From assembly GCA_947377705.1 (NCBI GenBank), contig CANCGU010000108.1, positions 1 to 8,662 of the forward strand: 8,662 nt of DNA. The letters run 5' to 3'. How positions within the stretch are numbered: the first letter of the stretch is position 1; each line of letters begins with the position of its first letter. Source of the stretch: Comamonadaceae bacterium. Its GTDB lineage: Bacteria > Pseudomonadota > Gammaproteobacteria > Burkholderiales > Burkholderiaceae. The position numbers and the translations under genes were made by a program. The notes under the pieces are model-generated. The model was not told the DNA's origin and ran no database searches. It was given only the letters and a program-made list of their open reading frames with translations. Below are positions 1 through 8,134 of this stretch, in pieces.

Positions 1-692
1 ATGCGGCGGTCGACGATGGGCAAATAGGCCTCAAGCAAGGCATCGCCTACGCTTTTCAACATCTCAAAACTGCGCTCAAAGCCCAATTCAGCGAAGTCAT
101 CAAAAAAGATGCCGCCAATGCCGCGCTGCTCATTGCGGTGCTTGTTGCAGAAGTACGCGTCACACCAGGTTTTAAAGCGTGGGTACAAGTCTTCGCCAAA
201 CGGTTGCAACGCATCGTGGCAGACCTGGTGGAAATGCTGGGCGTCTTCGGCGTAGCCGTAATAAGGCGTCAAGTCCATGCCGCCGCCAAACCAAGCCACG
301 GTTTTGCCGTTGGCGGGGGTGGCTGCAATCATGCGCACGTTCATGTGCACGGTAGGCACATAGGGGTTGCGCGGGTGGAACACCAACGACACGCCCATGG
401 CTTCAAACGGCGCGCCGGCCAGCTCTGGGCGGTGCTGTGTGGCCGAGGGAGGCAACTTGGGGCCACGCACATGCGAAAAGCCACAACCTGCACGCTCAAA
501 CACGGGGCCGTTTTCTAGGATTTGCGTGATGCCGTTGCCCTGCAACTGCTCATCTGGGCCTTTTTCCCACTTGTCCACCAAGAACTTGGCTTGGCCGTCT
601 TTGGCCTCAATGGCGCTGGTGATGCGGCTTTGCAAGCCAATGAGGTACGCGCGCGCGGCGGCGACAAGGTGTTCGTGGGTTGATGCGGTCAT
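1..692 (-). CDS. hemF: Oxygen-dependent coproporphyrinogen III oxidase, 3' end cut by window edge
   Basis: HemF decarboxylates two propionate side chains of coproporphyrinogen III to give protoporphyrinogen IX, using O2, in aerobic haem synthesis; it is a soluble homodimer. I translated the reverse strand from the ATG at 692 and found 230 uninterrupted codons running off the left edge. Family hallmarks are visible: [12 protein letters not shown] (105-116), [12 protein letters not shown] (134-145) and [11 protein letters not shown] (190-200). His106, His116, His155 and His185 line up, with a constant offset of 10, with the four conserved histidines of E. coli HemF (about 299 residues), so roughly 70 C-terminal residues are missing. 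The start lies 5 bases after the acyltransferase stop, with no clear Shine-Dalgarno sequence, so translation is probably coupled. It is the last visible gene of the yebC-purD-acyltransferase-hemF run. The truncation is a window effect, not a mutation. Confidence 0.96.
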   Translation of the reverse strand, partial: MTASTHEHLVAAARAYLIGLQSRITSAIEAKDGQAKFLVDKWEKGPDEQLQGNGITQILENGPVFERAGCGFSHVRGPKLPPSATQHRPELAGAPFEAMGVSLVFHPRNPYVPTVHMNVRMIAATPANGKTVAWFGGGMDLTPYYGYAEDAQHFHQVCHDALQPFGEDLYPRFKTWCDAYFCNKHRNEQRGIGGIFFDDFAELGFERSFEMLKSVGDALLEAYLPIVDRR

Positions 693-697
693 CTTGT

Positions 698-1327
698 TCA
701 ATTGAGTGAGGTGCGCGGCGGCAAAGGACGAATAGGCGCGGCTTGCTGCGGATGAAAGCCTTTCACGCCTTCATACACCTTGGCCATGTGGGCATAGTCG
801 GCTTGCACGTCGCCCGTCAGCCGCATGAAGTCGGTGATCTTCGCTACTTTGGTGCCGTAATCGATGCGAAGCATGCACAAGGGCACATCAGCGCCCAAAG
901 CCAGTTGGTAAAAGCCACTTCGCCAGCCCTGGGTCAGCTTGCGGGTGCCTTCGGGCGACAAGCCAATCCACAGCAGCGCGTCGTTTTGCTTGTGTAGTTT
1001 CAGCGCTTCCACCATTTCGCCCACCACGCCCTTGGGCGATGAGCGGTCAATCGGCACAGCGCCAATGAAGCGAATCCAGCGGCCAAACAGCGGAATGCGA
1101 AACAAGCTCTCTTTGGCAAAAAATTGAATCGGCAAGCCCACCGCCCACTTGACGGGCATCATGGTGATGAAATCCCAGTTGCTGGTGTGGGGGTAGCCAA
1201 TGAGCACGCCTTGTTTGGCGGGCAAGCCGTCAAACTCAATCTTCCAGCCCATCAGCTTGACCAGCCATGCCGCCCACGCTTGGGGCTTGCACTGCTGGGG
1301 CATGGGCCGATCGAACTCAGATGCCAT
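698..1327 (-). CDS. PlsC-family (lysophospholipid-type) acyltransferase
   Basis: This is a 209-residue protein of the 1-acyl-glycerol-3-phosphate acyltransferase superfamily, which moves acyl chains from acyl-CoA or acyl-ACP to a lipid acceptor at the inner membrane. Counted from the ATG at 1327, the catalytic HX4D box is HTSNWD (47-52), the GAVPIDRS block is at 89-96 and the acceptor-binding SPEGTR box is at 124-129. There is no strong N-terminal membrane anchor, and the protein is shorter than classical PlsC (about 245 residues). It resembles the small stand-alone acyltransferases of proteobacteria, so the true acceptor is unknown and I give no symbol. Start: the frame also opens at a TTG at 1351 that overlaps the purD stop (TTGA) and would add 8 residues. 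I prefer the ATG at 1327, which has a weak GGATGG 12 bases upstream, but the overlap start is possible. It lies between purD and hemF and is almost certainly cotranscribed with them. Confidence 0.9.
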   Translation of the reverse strand: MASEFDRPMPQQCKPQAWAAWLVKLMGWKIEFDGLPAKQGVLIGYPHTSNWDFITMMPVKWAVGLPIQFFAKESLFRIPLFGRWIRFIGAVPIDRSSPKGVVGEMVEALKLHKQNDALLWIGLSPEGTRKLTQGWRSGFYQLALGADVPLCMLRIDYGTKVAKITDFMRLTGDVQADYAHMAKVYEGVKGFHPQQAAPIRPLPPRTSLN

Positions 1328-1347
1328 GGCTTTTGGAAACCATCCGC

Positions 1348-2655
1348 TCAACGCGAAATTGCGCGATGGCCAATGTCGCTTCTGTACTGCATGCCATCAA
1401 AATGAATGCCTTTGAGGGTGTCGTAAGCCTGTTGCTGCGCCAGCTTCAAGGTCCCGCCCAAGGCCGTCACGCACAACACGCGACCACCGCTGGTCACGAC
1501 TTGGTCATCTTTGATTTGCGTGCCCGCATGGAACACCACCACATCATCGGTGTCTTGGGGCAAACCGGTGATGACATCGCCCTTGCGTGGGCTCATGGGG
1601 TAGCCATGCGCCGCCAGCACCACGCCGACGGCACTGCGACGGTCCCACTCCAGCTCAAAGTCGTCAAAACGAGTTTCTGCGTGGGTGGCCGTCGCTGCCA
1701 GCAGCACATCGACCAAATCGGTTTTCAGGCGGGCCAGGATGGGTTGGGTTTCGGGGTCGCCCATGCGGCAGTTGAACTCCAGGGTTTTGACTTGGCCTTG
1801 TGGGTCAATCATCAAACCGGCGTACAAGAAACCGGTGAACGGGATGCCGTCTTTTTCCATGCCCTTGATGGTGGGCAAAATGATTTCGCGCATGGCACGG
1901 GCATGCACTTCGGGCGTGACCACAGGGGCTGGCGAATACGCGCCCATGCCGCCGGTGTTGGGGCCTTCGTCGGCGTCGAGCAAACGCTTGTGGTCTTGGC
2001 TGGTGGCCAATGGCAACACGGTTTTGCCATCGCACATGACGATGAAGCTGGCCTCTTCGCCTTGCAAAAACTCTTCGATGACCACGCGCGGCAAAGCCTG
2101 CCCATCCTCACCTTCGTTGTGGCTCACACCCAGTTTGTTGTCGAGCAACATGAAGTCAATCGCTTCGTGGGCTTCGGCGGCGGTCATGGCTACCACCACG
2201 CCCTTGCCAGCGGCCAAGCCATCGGCCTTCACCACAATGGGGGCGCCTTTGGCGTTGACGTAGTCGTGCGCGGCTTGGGGCTCGGTGAAGGTGTCGTATT
2301 CCGCCGTGGGAATGTGGTGGCGCTTCATGAACGCCTTGCTGAACGCTTTGGAGCTTTCCAGCTGGGCAGCCGCTTGGGTGGGGCCAAAAATGCGCAGGCC
2401 GTGGGCGCGAAACTCGTCCACCACACCGGCGGCCAAAGGCGTCTCAGGCCCGACCACCGTCAGTTCAACACCATTGCTTTGCGCAAACTCGCGCAGTGCT
2501 TTGACATCGGTGATGTCGATGTTGTCCAAGCGCTTGTCGCGTGCTGTGCCGCCGTTGCCGGGGGCCACAAACACTTTTTGCACCTTGTTGGATTGGGCAA
2601 TTTTCCACGCCAAAGCGTGCTCGCGGCCACCGCCGCCAATAACTAATACGTTCAT
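1348..2655 (-). CDS. purD: Phosphoribosylamine-glycine ligase (GAR synthetase)
   Basis: PurD joins glycine to 5-phosphoribosylamine with ATP, the second step of de novo purine synthesis in the cytoplasm. The product is 435 residues, close to E. coli PurD (about 429). The N-terminal domain opens with a glycine-rich loop, [12 protein letters not shown] (7-18). The ATP-grasp core follows with [13 protein letters not shown] (141-153), [11 protein letters not shown] (193-203), [12 protein letters not shown] (231-242) and [12 protein letters not shown] (293-304), then the C-terminal domain with [11 protein letters not shown] (390-400). About nine extra residues relative to E. coli lie in a polar loop near 174-190, outside the motifs. 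The ATG overlaps the yebC stop as ATGA, a typical coupling junction. An AAGAGGT lies well upstream inside yebC, too far away to be a good ribosome binding site by itself. No damage is visible. Confidence 0.98.
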   Translation of the reverse strand: MNVLVIGGGGREHALAWKIAQSNKVQKVFVAPGNGGTARDKRLDNIDITDVKALREFAQSNGVELTVVGPETPLAAGVVDEFRAHGLRIFGPTQAAAQLESSKAFSKAFMKRHHIPTAEYDTFTEPQAAHDYVNAKGAPIVVKADGLAAGKGVVVAMTAAEAHEAIDFMLLDNKLGVSHNEGEDGQALPRVVIEEFLQGEEASFIVMCDGKTVLPLATSQDHKRLLDADEGPNTGGMGAYSPAPVVTPEVHARAMREIILPTIKGMEKDGIPFTGFLYAGLMIDPQGQVKTLEFNCRMGDPETQPILARLKTDLVDVLLAATATHAETRFDDFELEWDRRSAVGVVLAAHGYPMSPRKGDVITGLPQDTDDVVVFHAGTQIKDDQVVTSGGRVLCVTALGGTLKLAQQQAYDTLKGIHFDGMQYRSDIGHRAISR

Positions 2656-3371
2656 AGTGCTGCGTTGTGATAGACCTCTTGCACATCGTCAAGGTCTTCC
2701 AGCGCGTCCAGGATTTTTTGCATTTTTGTCGCATCATCACCCACGAGTTCGATGGTGTTGTCTGCACGGTAGGTCACTTCGGCCACTTCGGGCACGAGGC
2801 CAGCAGCTTGCAAAGCGTTTTTGACAGCCTCAAAGCTGGCAGGTGGCGTCAGCACTTCAATCGCACCATCGTCATCAGTGATCACATCGTCCGCACCGGC
2901 TTCGAGGGCGACTTCCATGATTTGGTCTTCGTTGCTGCCTGGGGCAAACACCATCTGCCCGCAATGCTTGAATTGAAATGCCACAGAGCCTTCTGTGCCC
3001 ATGTTGCCGCCGTTTTTGCTGAACGCGAAACGCACTTCAGCCACGGTACGCACGCGGTTGTCGGTCATGGTGTCGACGATGATGGCAGCGCCACCCACGC
3101 CGTAGCCTTCGTAGCGAATTTCTTCGTAGACCACGCCGTCGAGGTTACCCGTTGCTTTATCGACGTTGCGTTTGATGTTGTCGGCAGGCATGTTGGCTGC
3201 CTTGGCTTTTTCAATCGCCAAGCGCAATCGTGGGTTGAGGCTCAAGTCGCCACCACCTTGACGTGCTGCCACAATGATTTCACGCGTGATGCGTGTCCAA
3301 ATCTTGCCGCGCTTTTCGTCTTGACGCCCCTTGCGGTGCTGAATATTTGCCCATTTGCTATGGCCTGCCAC
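2652..3371 (-). CDS. yebC: YebC/PmpR family translation/transcription factor
   Basis: This 239-residue protein belongs to the near-universal YebC/PmpR/TACO1 family (E. coli YebC has 246 residues). Members were first described as DNA-binding regulators (PmpR represses a quorum-sensing gene in Pseudomonas). More recent work on family members supports a ribosome-associated role in translating proline-rich stretches. Which role applies here cannot be read from sequence. Signature blocks are [10 protein letters not shown] (1-10), [17 protein letters not shown] (46-62), [14 protein letters not shown] (87-100), the acidic [10 protein letters not shown] (164-173) and a C-terminal [11 protein letters not shown] (226-236). 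The initiation codon is GTG, not ATG. It is fixed by the family's invariant N-terminus and by an AAAGGA site 6 bases upstream. It is the first gene of the operon and overlaps purD by 4 bases. Confidence 0.97.
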   Translation of the reverse strand: MAGHSKWANIQHRKGRQDEKRGKIWTRITREIIVAARQGGGDLSLNPRLRLAIEKAKAANMPADNIKRNVDKATGNLDGVVYEEIRYEGYGVGGAAIIVDTMTDNRVRTVAEVRFAFSKNGGNMGTEGSVAFQFKHCGQMVFAPGSNEDQIMEVALEAGADDVITDDDGAIEVLTPPASFEAVKNALQAAGLVPEVAEVTYRADNTIELVGDDATKMQKILDALEDLDDVQEVYHNAAL

Positions 3372-3377
3372 GAGAAA

Positions 3378-3383
3378 TCCTTT
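3378..3383 (-). promoter_or_regulatory. Ribosome binding site of yebC
   Basis: AAAGGA on the minus strand lies 6 bases before the GTG at 3371. It supports the GTG start of yebC, which also gives the expected MAGHSKW N-terminus. Confidence 0.75.
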
Positions 3384-3402
3384 GGTGTTTCAACTGGGTC
3401 TA

Positions 3403-3408
3403 ATTTTA
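3403..3408 (-). promoter_or_regulatory. Candidate -10 element of the yebC-purD-hemF operon
   Basis: TAAAAT (minus strand) matches the sigma-70 -10 consensus at 5 of 6 positions and lies about 30 bases before the yebC start, between that start and the clpA terminator, where an operon promoter is expected. I see no convincing -35 hexamer at a spacing of 16-19. An 11-base palindrome (3407-3417) overlaps its upstream edge, in the spacer region. This is inferred from position and consensus only. Confidence 0.35.
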
Positions 3409-3464
3409 CGTGACGTACCTGAGAGAAAGACCCACTTCAGCCGAGGTATGGCGACGCAAGCATG

Positions 3465-3493
3465 AAAAAAGCGGCAAAGAGCAGCCGCTTTTT
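3465..3493 (-). terminator. Rho-independent terminator of clpA
   Basis: An inverted repeat pairs AAAAAGCGGC (3466-3475) with GCCGCTTTTT (3484-3493) around an 8-base loop. On the minus strand the GC stem is followed by six T residues. It starts about 20 bases after the clpA stop and separates the icd-clpS-clpA transcript from the yebC operon. The other strand also has a T run, but no plus-strand gene here needs it. Confidence 0.85.
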
Positions 3494-3514
3494 CAGGGAA
3501 CCACAGCCAAAGGG

Positions 3515-5848
3515 TTAGCTGGCGGCAGTTTCTTCTGAGGCATTGGGTTCACCTTTAGCCGCCTTTTCCTTTTTGGGCAAAGGCTGAATGTCAAGCAAGA
3601 CCTCTTCTTTGTCGTCGATGTCCACGCTCAGACGGCCACCTTCGGTGAGTCGACCAAACAACAACTCGTCGGCCAAAGCCTTGCGAATCGTGTCTTGGAT
3701 GAGTCGCTGCATCGGGCGTGCACCCATGAGCGGGTCAAAGCCCTTCTTGGCCAAGTGCTTGCGCAAGGCGTCGCTGAAGGTGACATCGACCTTTTTCTCC
3801 GCCAACTGGCCTTCGAGTTGCAGCAAGAACTTGTCGACCACGCGCATGATGACGTTTTCGTCCAAAGCCTTGAAGCCCACGATGGCGTCCAAGCGGTTGC
3901 GGAACTCGGGGGTGAACAAGCGCTTGATGTCGCCCATTTCGTCGCCCGCTGCGCGAGGGTTGGTAAAGCCAATGGTGGCCTTGTTCATGGTCTCGGCGCC
4001 CGCGTTGGTTGTCATGATGAGGATGACGTTGCGGAAGTCGGCCTTGCGGCCGTTGTTGTCGGTCAATGTGCCGTGGTCCATCACCTGCAACAACACGTTG
4101 AAGATGTCTGGATGAGCTTTTTCAATCTCATCCAGCAACAACACACAATGCGGCTTCTTGGTGACCGCCTCGGTCAGCAAACCGCCTTGGTCAAAGCCCA
4201 CATAGCCGGGAGGCGCGCCAATCAAGCGGCTCACGGCGTGGCGCTCCATGTACTCAGACATGTCAAAGCGAATCAGGTCAATGCCCATGATGTAGGCCAA
4301 CTGCTTGGCCGCTTCGGTCTTGCCCACGCCTGTGGGGCCGCTGAACAAGAAGGCACCAATGGGTTTGTCGGCTTTGCCCAGACCTGAACGTGCCATCTTG
4401 ACAGCAGACGCCAGCACCTCAAGGGCTTTGTCTTGGCCGAACACCACGCTCTTCAAGTCGCGCTCAATCGTTTGAAGCTTGCCGCGGTCGTCGTTGGACA
4501 CGTTGGCGGGCGGAATGCGCGCAATTTTGGCCACGATGTCTTCAATCTCGGCCTTGCCAATGGTTTTCTTACGCTTAGACGCGACCAAGATGCGCTGTGC
4601 CGCACCGGCTTCGTCAATCACGTCAATCGCCTTGTCGGGCAAATGGCGGTCATTGATGTATTTGGCACTCAGCTCGGCAGCCGCTTGCAGAGCGGCCACG
4701 GCGTACTTGACGTTGTGGTGCTCTTCAAAGCGCGACTTGAGGCCTTTGAGGATGTCCACCGTCTCTTGAACGGTAGGTTCAACCACATCCACCTTTTGGA
4801 AACGGCGGCTTAAGGCGGCGTCTTTTTCAAAGATGCCACGGTACTCGGTGAAGGTGGTGGCGCCAATGCACTTGAGCTGGCCGCTCGACAAGGCAGGCTT
4901 GAGCAAGTTAGAGGCATCCAGCGTGCCGCCCGAAGCAGCACCCGCACCAATGAGCGTGTGGATTTCGTCGATGAACAAAATCGCGTTGGGCTTGCTCTGC
5001 AAGTTTTTGATGACGCCTTTCAAGCGTTGCTCAAAGTCGCCACGGTATTTGGTGCCGGCCAGCAAAGCGCCCATGTCCAGCGAGTAAACGATGGCCTCGG
5101 CCAAGATTTCTGGCACATCGCCTTGGGTGATGCGCCATGCCAAACCTTCGGCAATCGCGGTTTTACCCACGCCGGCCTCACCCACCAACAGCGGGTTGTT
5201 TTTGCGGCGACGGCAAAGAATTTGAATCGTGCGCTCGACCTCGTACTCACGGCCAATCAGTGGGTCGATCTTGCCGTCTTTGGCGGCTTGGTTCAGGTTT
5301 TGGGTGAATTGCTCGAGGGGCGATGCCTTCTCGTTCTTTTCAGAGGCGGCACCGCCCTCTTCCTGTTCAGCTTGAGGGGACTCACCGCCTTTGACGGCTT
5401 CGGGTGGGTCGCTCTTTTTGATGCCGTGGGCAATGAAATTCACCACGTCCAAGCGCGTCACGCCTTGTTGGTGGAGGTAGTACACCGCGTGGGAGTCTTT
5501 TTCGCCAAAGATGGCCACCAGCACATTGGCGCCGGTCACTTCTTTTTTACCGTTGCCTGTGGACTGCACATGCATGATGGCGCGTTGAATCACGCGCTGA
5601 AAACCCAGCGTGGGCTGGGTGTCCACCTCTTCGGTCCCCGAGACCTGAGGGGTGTTGTCGGCGATGAAATTGGAGAGCGACTTGCGCAAGTCGTCAATAT
5701 TGGCCGAACAAGCGCGCAGCACTTCAGCGGCGCTGGGGTTGTCGAGCAATGCCAAGAGCAAGTGCTCAACGGTGATGAATTCGTGTCGTTGCTGACGGGC
5801 CTCGACAAAGGCCATGTGCAAGCTGACTTCAAGTTCTTGGGCGATCAT
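3515..5848 (-). CDS. clpA: ATP-dependent Clp protease ATP-binding subunit ClpA
   Basis: ClpA is the hexameric AAA+ unfoldase that threads proteins into the ClpP peptidase in the cytosol. The product is 777 residues (E. coli about 758). The N-domain (1-145) binds ClpS and starts [14 protein letters not shown]. An acidic linker (about 146-176) follows. AAA module 1 has Walker A GEAGVGKT (223-230), pore loop KYRG (267-270), Walker B ILFIDE (290-295) and the Arg-finger region RRF (348-350). Module 2 has Walker A GPTGVGKT (504-511), pore loop GYVG (548-551), Walker B VLLLDE (569-574) and sensor 2 GARPMQR (709-715). The ClpP-docking tripeptide is IGF (626-628), where E. coli ClpA has IGL. A charged, alanine-rich tail covers 757-777. 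The frame opens further upstream at a TTG (5881), but the ATG at 5848 has AAGGA 6 bases upstream and gives the family N-terminus. It lies 112 bases after clpS and ends before a strong terminator. Confidence 0.98.
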   Translation of the reverse strand: MIAQELEVSLHMAFVEARQQRHEFITVEHLLLALLDNPSAAEVLRACSANIDDLRKSLSNFIADNTPQVSGTEEVDTQPTLGFQRVIQRAIMHVQSTGNGKKEVTGANVLVAIFGEKDSHAVYYLHQQGVTRLDVVNFIAHGIKKSDPPEAVKGGESPQAEQEEGGAASEKNEKASPLEQFTQNLNQAAKDGKIDPLIGREYEVERTIQILCRRRKNNPLLVGEAGVGKTAIAEGLAWRITQGDVPEILAEAIVYSLDMGALLAGTKYRGDFEQRLKGVIKNLQSKPNAILFIDEIHTLIGAGAASGGTLDASNLLKPALSSGQLKCIGATTFTEYRGIFEKDAALSRRFQKVDVVEPTVQETVDILKGLKSRFEEHHNVKYAVAALQAAAELSAKYINDRHLPDKAIDVIDEAGAAQRILVASKRKKTIGKAEIEDIVAKIARIPPANVSNDDRGKLQTIERDLKSVVFGQDKALEVLASAVKMARSGLGKADKPIGAFLFSGPTGVGKTEAAKQLAYIMGIDLIRFDMSEYMERHAVSRLIGAPPGYVGFDQGGLLTEAVTKKPHCVLLLDEIEKAHPDIFNVLLQVMDHGTLTDNNGRKADFRNVILIMTTNAGAETMNKATIGFTNPRAAGDEMGDIKRLFTPEFRNRLDAIVGFKALDENVIMRVVDKFLLQLEGQLAEKKVDVTFSDALRKHLAKKGFDPLMGARPMQRLIQDTIRKALADELLFGRLTEGGRLSVDIDDKEEVLLDIQPLPKKEKAAKGEPNASEETAAS

Positions 5849-5854
5849 GTGTTT

Positions 5855-5859
5855 TCCTT
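5855..5859 (-). promoter_or_regulatory. Ribosome binding site of clpA
   Basis: AAGGA on the minus strand lies 6 bases before the ATG at 5848. It selects that ATG over the upstream in-frame TTG at 5881. Confidence 0.75.
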
Positions 5860-5882
5860 CGTGCTTGCAACTGAGATTCAAC

Positions 5883-5912
5883 TGTATATGGAAACGAAAG
5901 CCGTTTATTCAA
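5883..5912 (-). promoter_or_regulatory. Candidate clpA promoter in AT-rich clpS-clpA gap
   Basis: On the minus strand, TTGAAT (5912-5907; 4 of 6 to the -35 consensus) is followed after 18 bases by TATACA (5888-5883; 4 of 6 to -10). This would start RNA near 5876 and leave a leader of about 28 bases before clpA. A second -35-like TTGCAC lies at 5934-5929 but has no good -10 partner. The gap is clearly richer in A and T than the flanking genes, and no terminator follows clpS, so clpA may be read both from here and from upstream. Confidence 0.35.
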
Positions 5913-5960
5913 TAGATGTATTAATTACGTGCAAACGATAGGTTGTGTGTGTTTCGAGAC

Positions 5961-6308
5961 TCACTCAATGGGCTCTGCCACGCATTGCAGGGGGTGTCCG
6001 GCTTTGCGTGCGGCGTCTAAGACTTGGTCGACTTTGGTGGCGGCGATGTCTTTGCTGTAAACCCCACAGACGCCTTTGCCATCCAGATGGATTTGCAACA
6101 TGATTTGTGTGGCGGCCTCGCGGTCTTTGCTGAAAAACTCTTGCAGCACCATCACCACGAACTCCATGGGCGTGAAGTCATCATTGAGCATCAACACCTG
6201 AAACATCTGCGGCGGCTTGGTGCGCTGGGTCAAGCGCTCTAAAACGACCGAGCCGCCATCGTCACGGTCGGGTAAGTGGACTTTGGGCGTTGGTTTTTTA
6301 GTTGACAT
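5961..6308 (-). CDS. clpS: ATP-dependent Clp protease adaptor ClpS
   Basis: ClpS binds proteins with destabilising N-terminal residues (Leu, Phe, Trp, Tyr) and hands them to ClpA for degradation by ClpAP. It also blocks other ClpA substrates. The product is 115 residues: a flexible N-terminal arm (about 1-33), then the core. The N-degron pocket is intact: Asn42, Asp43 and Asp44 in [10 protein letters not shown], gate residue Met48, and His74 in [12 protein letters not shown]. These match E. coli Asn34, Asp35, Asp36, Met40 and His66 with a constant offset of 8. The chosen ATG at 6308 gives MSTKKPTPK. An upstream in-frame TTG at 6329 would add 7 residues encoded wholly inside icd and is unlikely. 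The start overlaps the last codons of icd by 11 bases and has no good Shine-Dalgarno sequence, so ribosomes ending on icd probably feed it. clpA follows. Confidence 0.97.
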   Translation of the reverse strand: MSTKKPTPKVHLPDRDDGGSVVLERLTQRTKPPQMFQVLMLNDDFTPMEFVVMVLQEFFSKDREAATQIMLQIHLDGKGVCGVYSKDIAATKVDQVLDAARKAGHPLQCVAEPIE

Positions 6309-7572
6309 GGGTTTCTGACATTTGTTCAATCATCACATCGCCAAAGGCTGAGCAGCTGACCTGTGTGGCACCGTCCATCAGGCGCGCAAAGTCGTAAGTC
6401 ACACGTTTGGTGGCAATTGCGGCCTCCATGGCCTTGATGATGGTATCGGCGGCTTCGGTCCAGCCCATGTGGCGCAGCATCATTTCGGCCGACAAGATGA
6501 TGGAGCCTGGGTTGACGTAGTTTTTGCCCGCGTACTTGGGCGCCGTGCCGTGGGTGGCCTCAAAGCAGGCCACGGTGTCTGACATGTTGGCGCCGGGGGC
6601 AATGCCAATGCCGCCGACCTGCGCAGCAATGGCGTCAGAGATGTAGTCGCCGTGGAGGTTCAGGGTAGCGACCACCGAATATTCGGCGGGACGCATCAAG
6701 ATTTGCTGCAAAAAGGCGTCAGCAATGACGTCTTTGATGATGATGCTCTTGCCTGTTTTGGGATTTTTCACACGACACCAAGGGCCGCCGTCAATCAAAG
6801 TCGCGCCAAACTCTTTTTGCGCGAGGCCCAAGGCCCAATCGCGGAACCCACCTTCGGTGTATTTCATGATGTTGCCCTTGTGCACAATGGTGACGCTGGG
6901 TTTGTCGTGGTCAATGGCGTATTGAATCGCTTTGCGGATGAAACGCTCTGTTCCTTCAATCGATACGGGCTTGACGCCAATCGCCGAGGTGTCGGGAAAG
7001 CGAATGGTCGTGGCGCCCATGTCATTTTTTAAGAACTGAATGAGCTTTTTGGCTTCAGGACTTTCAGCGGCATATTCAATGCCCGCATAGATGTCTTCTG
7101 AGTTCTCGCGAAAAATGACCATGTTGGTTTTTTCGGGCTCCTTCAAAGGCGAAGGCACGCCTTTGAAGTACTGCACAGGGCGCAGGCACACAAACAAATC
7201 AAGGGCTTGACGCAGCGCCACGTTGAGCGAACGAATACCGCCACCCACAGGCGTGTTCAGTGGGCCTTTGATGGACACCTTGAACTCGCGCATGGCCTGG
7301 GCTGTTTCTTCAGGTAGCCACACATCGGGGCCATACACCTGGGTGGCTTTGTCACCCGCAAACAGCTCCATCCAATGAATTTGGCGTTTGCAACCATAGG
7401 TTTTAGCCACAGCAGCATCCACCACTTTGCGCATGACGGGCGTCACGTCTTGGCCGACGCCATCGCCCATGATGAACGGGATGATGGGTTGGTCTGGCAC
7501 GTTCAACGATGCGTCTGCATGGACCGTGATTTTTTGACCTGCGGCTGGCACTTGGATGTGCTGGTAAGACAT
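6298..7572 (-). CDS. icd: NADP-dependent isocitrate dehydrogenase
   Basis: Icd oxidatively decarboxylates isocitrate to 2-oxoglutarate, making NADPH, in the TCA cycle; it is a cytosolic homodimer. The product is 424 residues (E. coli 416). Substrate and metal residues are all present with an offset of 2 from E. coli: Ser115, Asn117, Arg121, Arg131, Arg155, Tyr162, Lys232, Asp285, Asp309 and Asp313. Lys346 and Tyr347 in HGTAPKYAG, with Arg397 in the DFARLMDG block, indicate NADP rather than NAD. Ser115 corresponds to the serine phosphorylated by IDH kinase/phosphatase AceK in enteric bacteria, so similar control at the glyoxylate branch is possible. The frame stays open upstream to 7698, but the ATG at 7572 (MSYQHIQVP) fits the family and has AGGA 11 bases upstream. 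It is divergent from the DUF192 gene and is followed by clpS with an overlap. Confidence 0.98.
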   Translation of the reverse strand: MSYQHIQVPAAGQKITVHADASLNVPDQPIIPFIMGDGVGQDVTPVMRKVVDAAVAKTYGCKRQIHWMELFAGDKATQVYGPDVWLPEETAQAMREFKVSIKGPLNTPVGGGIRSLNVALRQALDLFVCLRPVQYFKGVPSPLKEPEKTNMVIFRENSEDIYAGIEYAAESPEAKKLIQFLKNDMGATTIRFPDTSAIGVKPVSIEGTERFIRKAIQYAIDHDKPSVTIVHKGNIMKYTEGGFRDWALGLAQKEFGATLIDGGPWCRVKNPKTGKSIIIKDVIADAFLQQILMRPAEYSVVATLNLHGDYISDAIAAQVGGIGIAPGANMSDTVACFEATHGTAPKYAGKNYVNPGSIILSAEMMLRHMGWTEAADTIIKAMEAAIATKRVTYDFARLMDGATQVSCSAFGDVMIEQMSETHVN

Positions 7573-7593
7573 GGGGGGACGTTTCCTAGAGGG

Positions 7594-7606
7594 TGAGAAT
7601 TTCTCA
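7594..7606. repeat. 13-base palindrome at predicted icd transcription start
   Basis: TGAGAA and TTCTCA are perfect inverted arms separated by one base. The element lies between the candidate icd -10 and the icd ribosome binding site. It could be a repressor half-site pair or a small leader hairpin. An arm this short also occurs by chance a couple of times in a window of this size. Confidence 0.4.
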
Positions 7607-7610
7607 TTCG

Positions 7611-7616
7611 ATTCTA
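7611..7616 (-). promoter_or_regulatory. Candidate -10 element of icd
   Basis: TAGAAT on the minus strand matches TATAAT at 5 of 6 positions and would start RNA near 7604, about 32 bases before the icd ATG. A TAGGAAA ribosome binding region sits between them. I see no clear -35 hexamer at normal spacing. A perfect 13-base palindrome (7594-7606) lies at the predicted start point. Confidence 0.4.
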
Positions 7617-7678
7617 GCCAGCAGAAATAGCCCCCGCACGGCCCAAAGCCGCTTCTGGCCTGCGATACAGTTGAACAC

Positions 7679-8122
7679 ATGAAACGCGCACTGCTCACTC
7701 TCCTCTTTTCTGGCTTGGCTTTTGCGGCCGTGGGTCAAGACACGCCACAAACCAACCTGCCCCGCATCAAGCTACAAGCCGGTATGTACCAAATCGACAC
7801 GCAAGTGGCGCAAACCCCAGACCAACGCAGCATTGGCCTGATGTTTCGCAGCGACATGCCTCAACACGAGGGAATGTTGTTTGTGTTTGAACAGCCCTCC
7901 GTCCAGTGCTTTTGGATGAAAAACACCCTGCTGCCGCTGACCGCTGCCTTTGTGGCGGACGACGGCACCATCGTGAACTTGGCAGACATGAAGCCCCAAA
8001 CCACCGACTCACATTGCTCAGCCAAGCCTGTGCGCTTTGTGTTGGAAATGCACCAAGGCTGGTTTGCCAAGAAGGGGCTCAAAGCAGGCAGCCGCTTGAG
8101 CGGCGTGGCGTTTAAGCCTTAA
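7679..8122 (+). CDS. Exported DUF192 family protein, function unknown
   Basis: This is a 147-residue protein with a Sec-type signal peptide: positive MKR, a hydrophobic stretch (4-17) and likely cleavage between about 16 and 20, before DTPQTN. The mature part is a single DUF192 domain with its usual blocks: RSIGLMFR (50-57), MLFVF (66-70), CFWMKNT (77-83), [10 protein letters not shown] (99-108) and [10 protein letters not shown] (120-129). No biochemical function is established for this family, and none can be inferred from catalytic residues. Cys77 and Cys113 are the only cysteines and could form a disulfide in the periplasm. The gene is divergent from icd and ends at a strong terminator, so it is probably monocistronic. 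No Shine-Dalgarno sequence precedes the ATG. A lipobox cysteine is absent, so it is likely soluble in the periplasm and not a lipoprotein. Confidence 0.93.
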   Translation: MKRALLTLLFSGLAFAAVGQDTPQTNLPRIKLQAGMYQIDTQVAQTPDQRSIGLMFRSDMPQHEGMLFVFEQPSVQCFWMKNTLLPLTAAFVADDGTIVNLADMKPQTTDSHCSAKPVRFVLEMHQGWFAKKGLKAGSRLSGVAFKP

Positions 8123-8134
8123 ACACACGCCCAC

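Noticed and set aside
1..692. hemF as a broken gene or pseudogene
   Set aside because: All 230 visible codons are intact and conserved. The gene simply runs off the left edge.
1267..2646. Long open frame (459 codons) on the plus strand opposite purD
   Set aside because: It is the antisense shadow of purD in a GC-rich gene. Its product is rich in His, Gln and Gly with no recognisable domain, while the minus strand encodes a full, conserved PurD.
5849..5881. Longer clpA start at a TTG (5881)
   Set aside because: The extra 11 residues have no family support. The ATG at 5848 has a well-spaced AAGGA and yields the standard ClpA N-terminus.
4958..5941. Open plus-strand frame of 327 codons opposite the clpA 5' half
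   Set aside because: It is antisense to ClpA's N-domain and first AAA module, shows no domain of its own, and has the same shadow composition as the other antisense frames.
5943..5952. Short GT repeat (TTGTGTGTGT) after clpS
   Set aside because: There are only four GT units, which is too few to be a meaningful tandem repeat or a likely slippage site.
7573..7698. N-terminal extension of icd up to 7698
   Set aside because: It would run through the divergent promoter region and into the DUF192 gene. The ATG at 7572 matches the usual Icd length and has an AGGA upstream.
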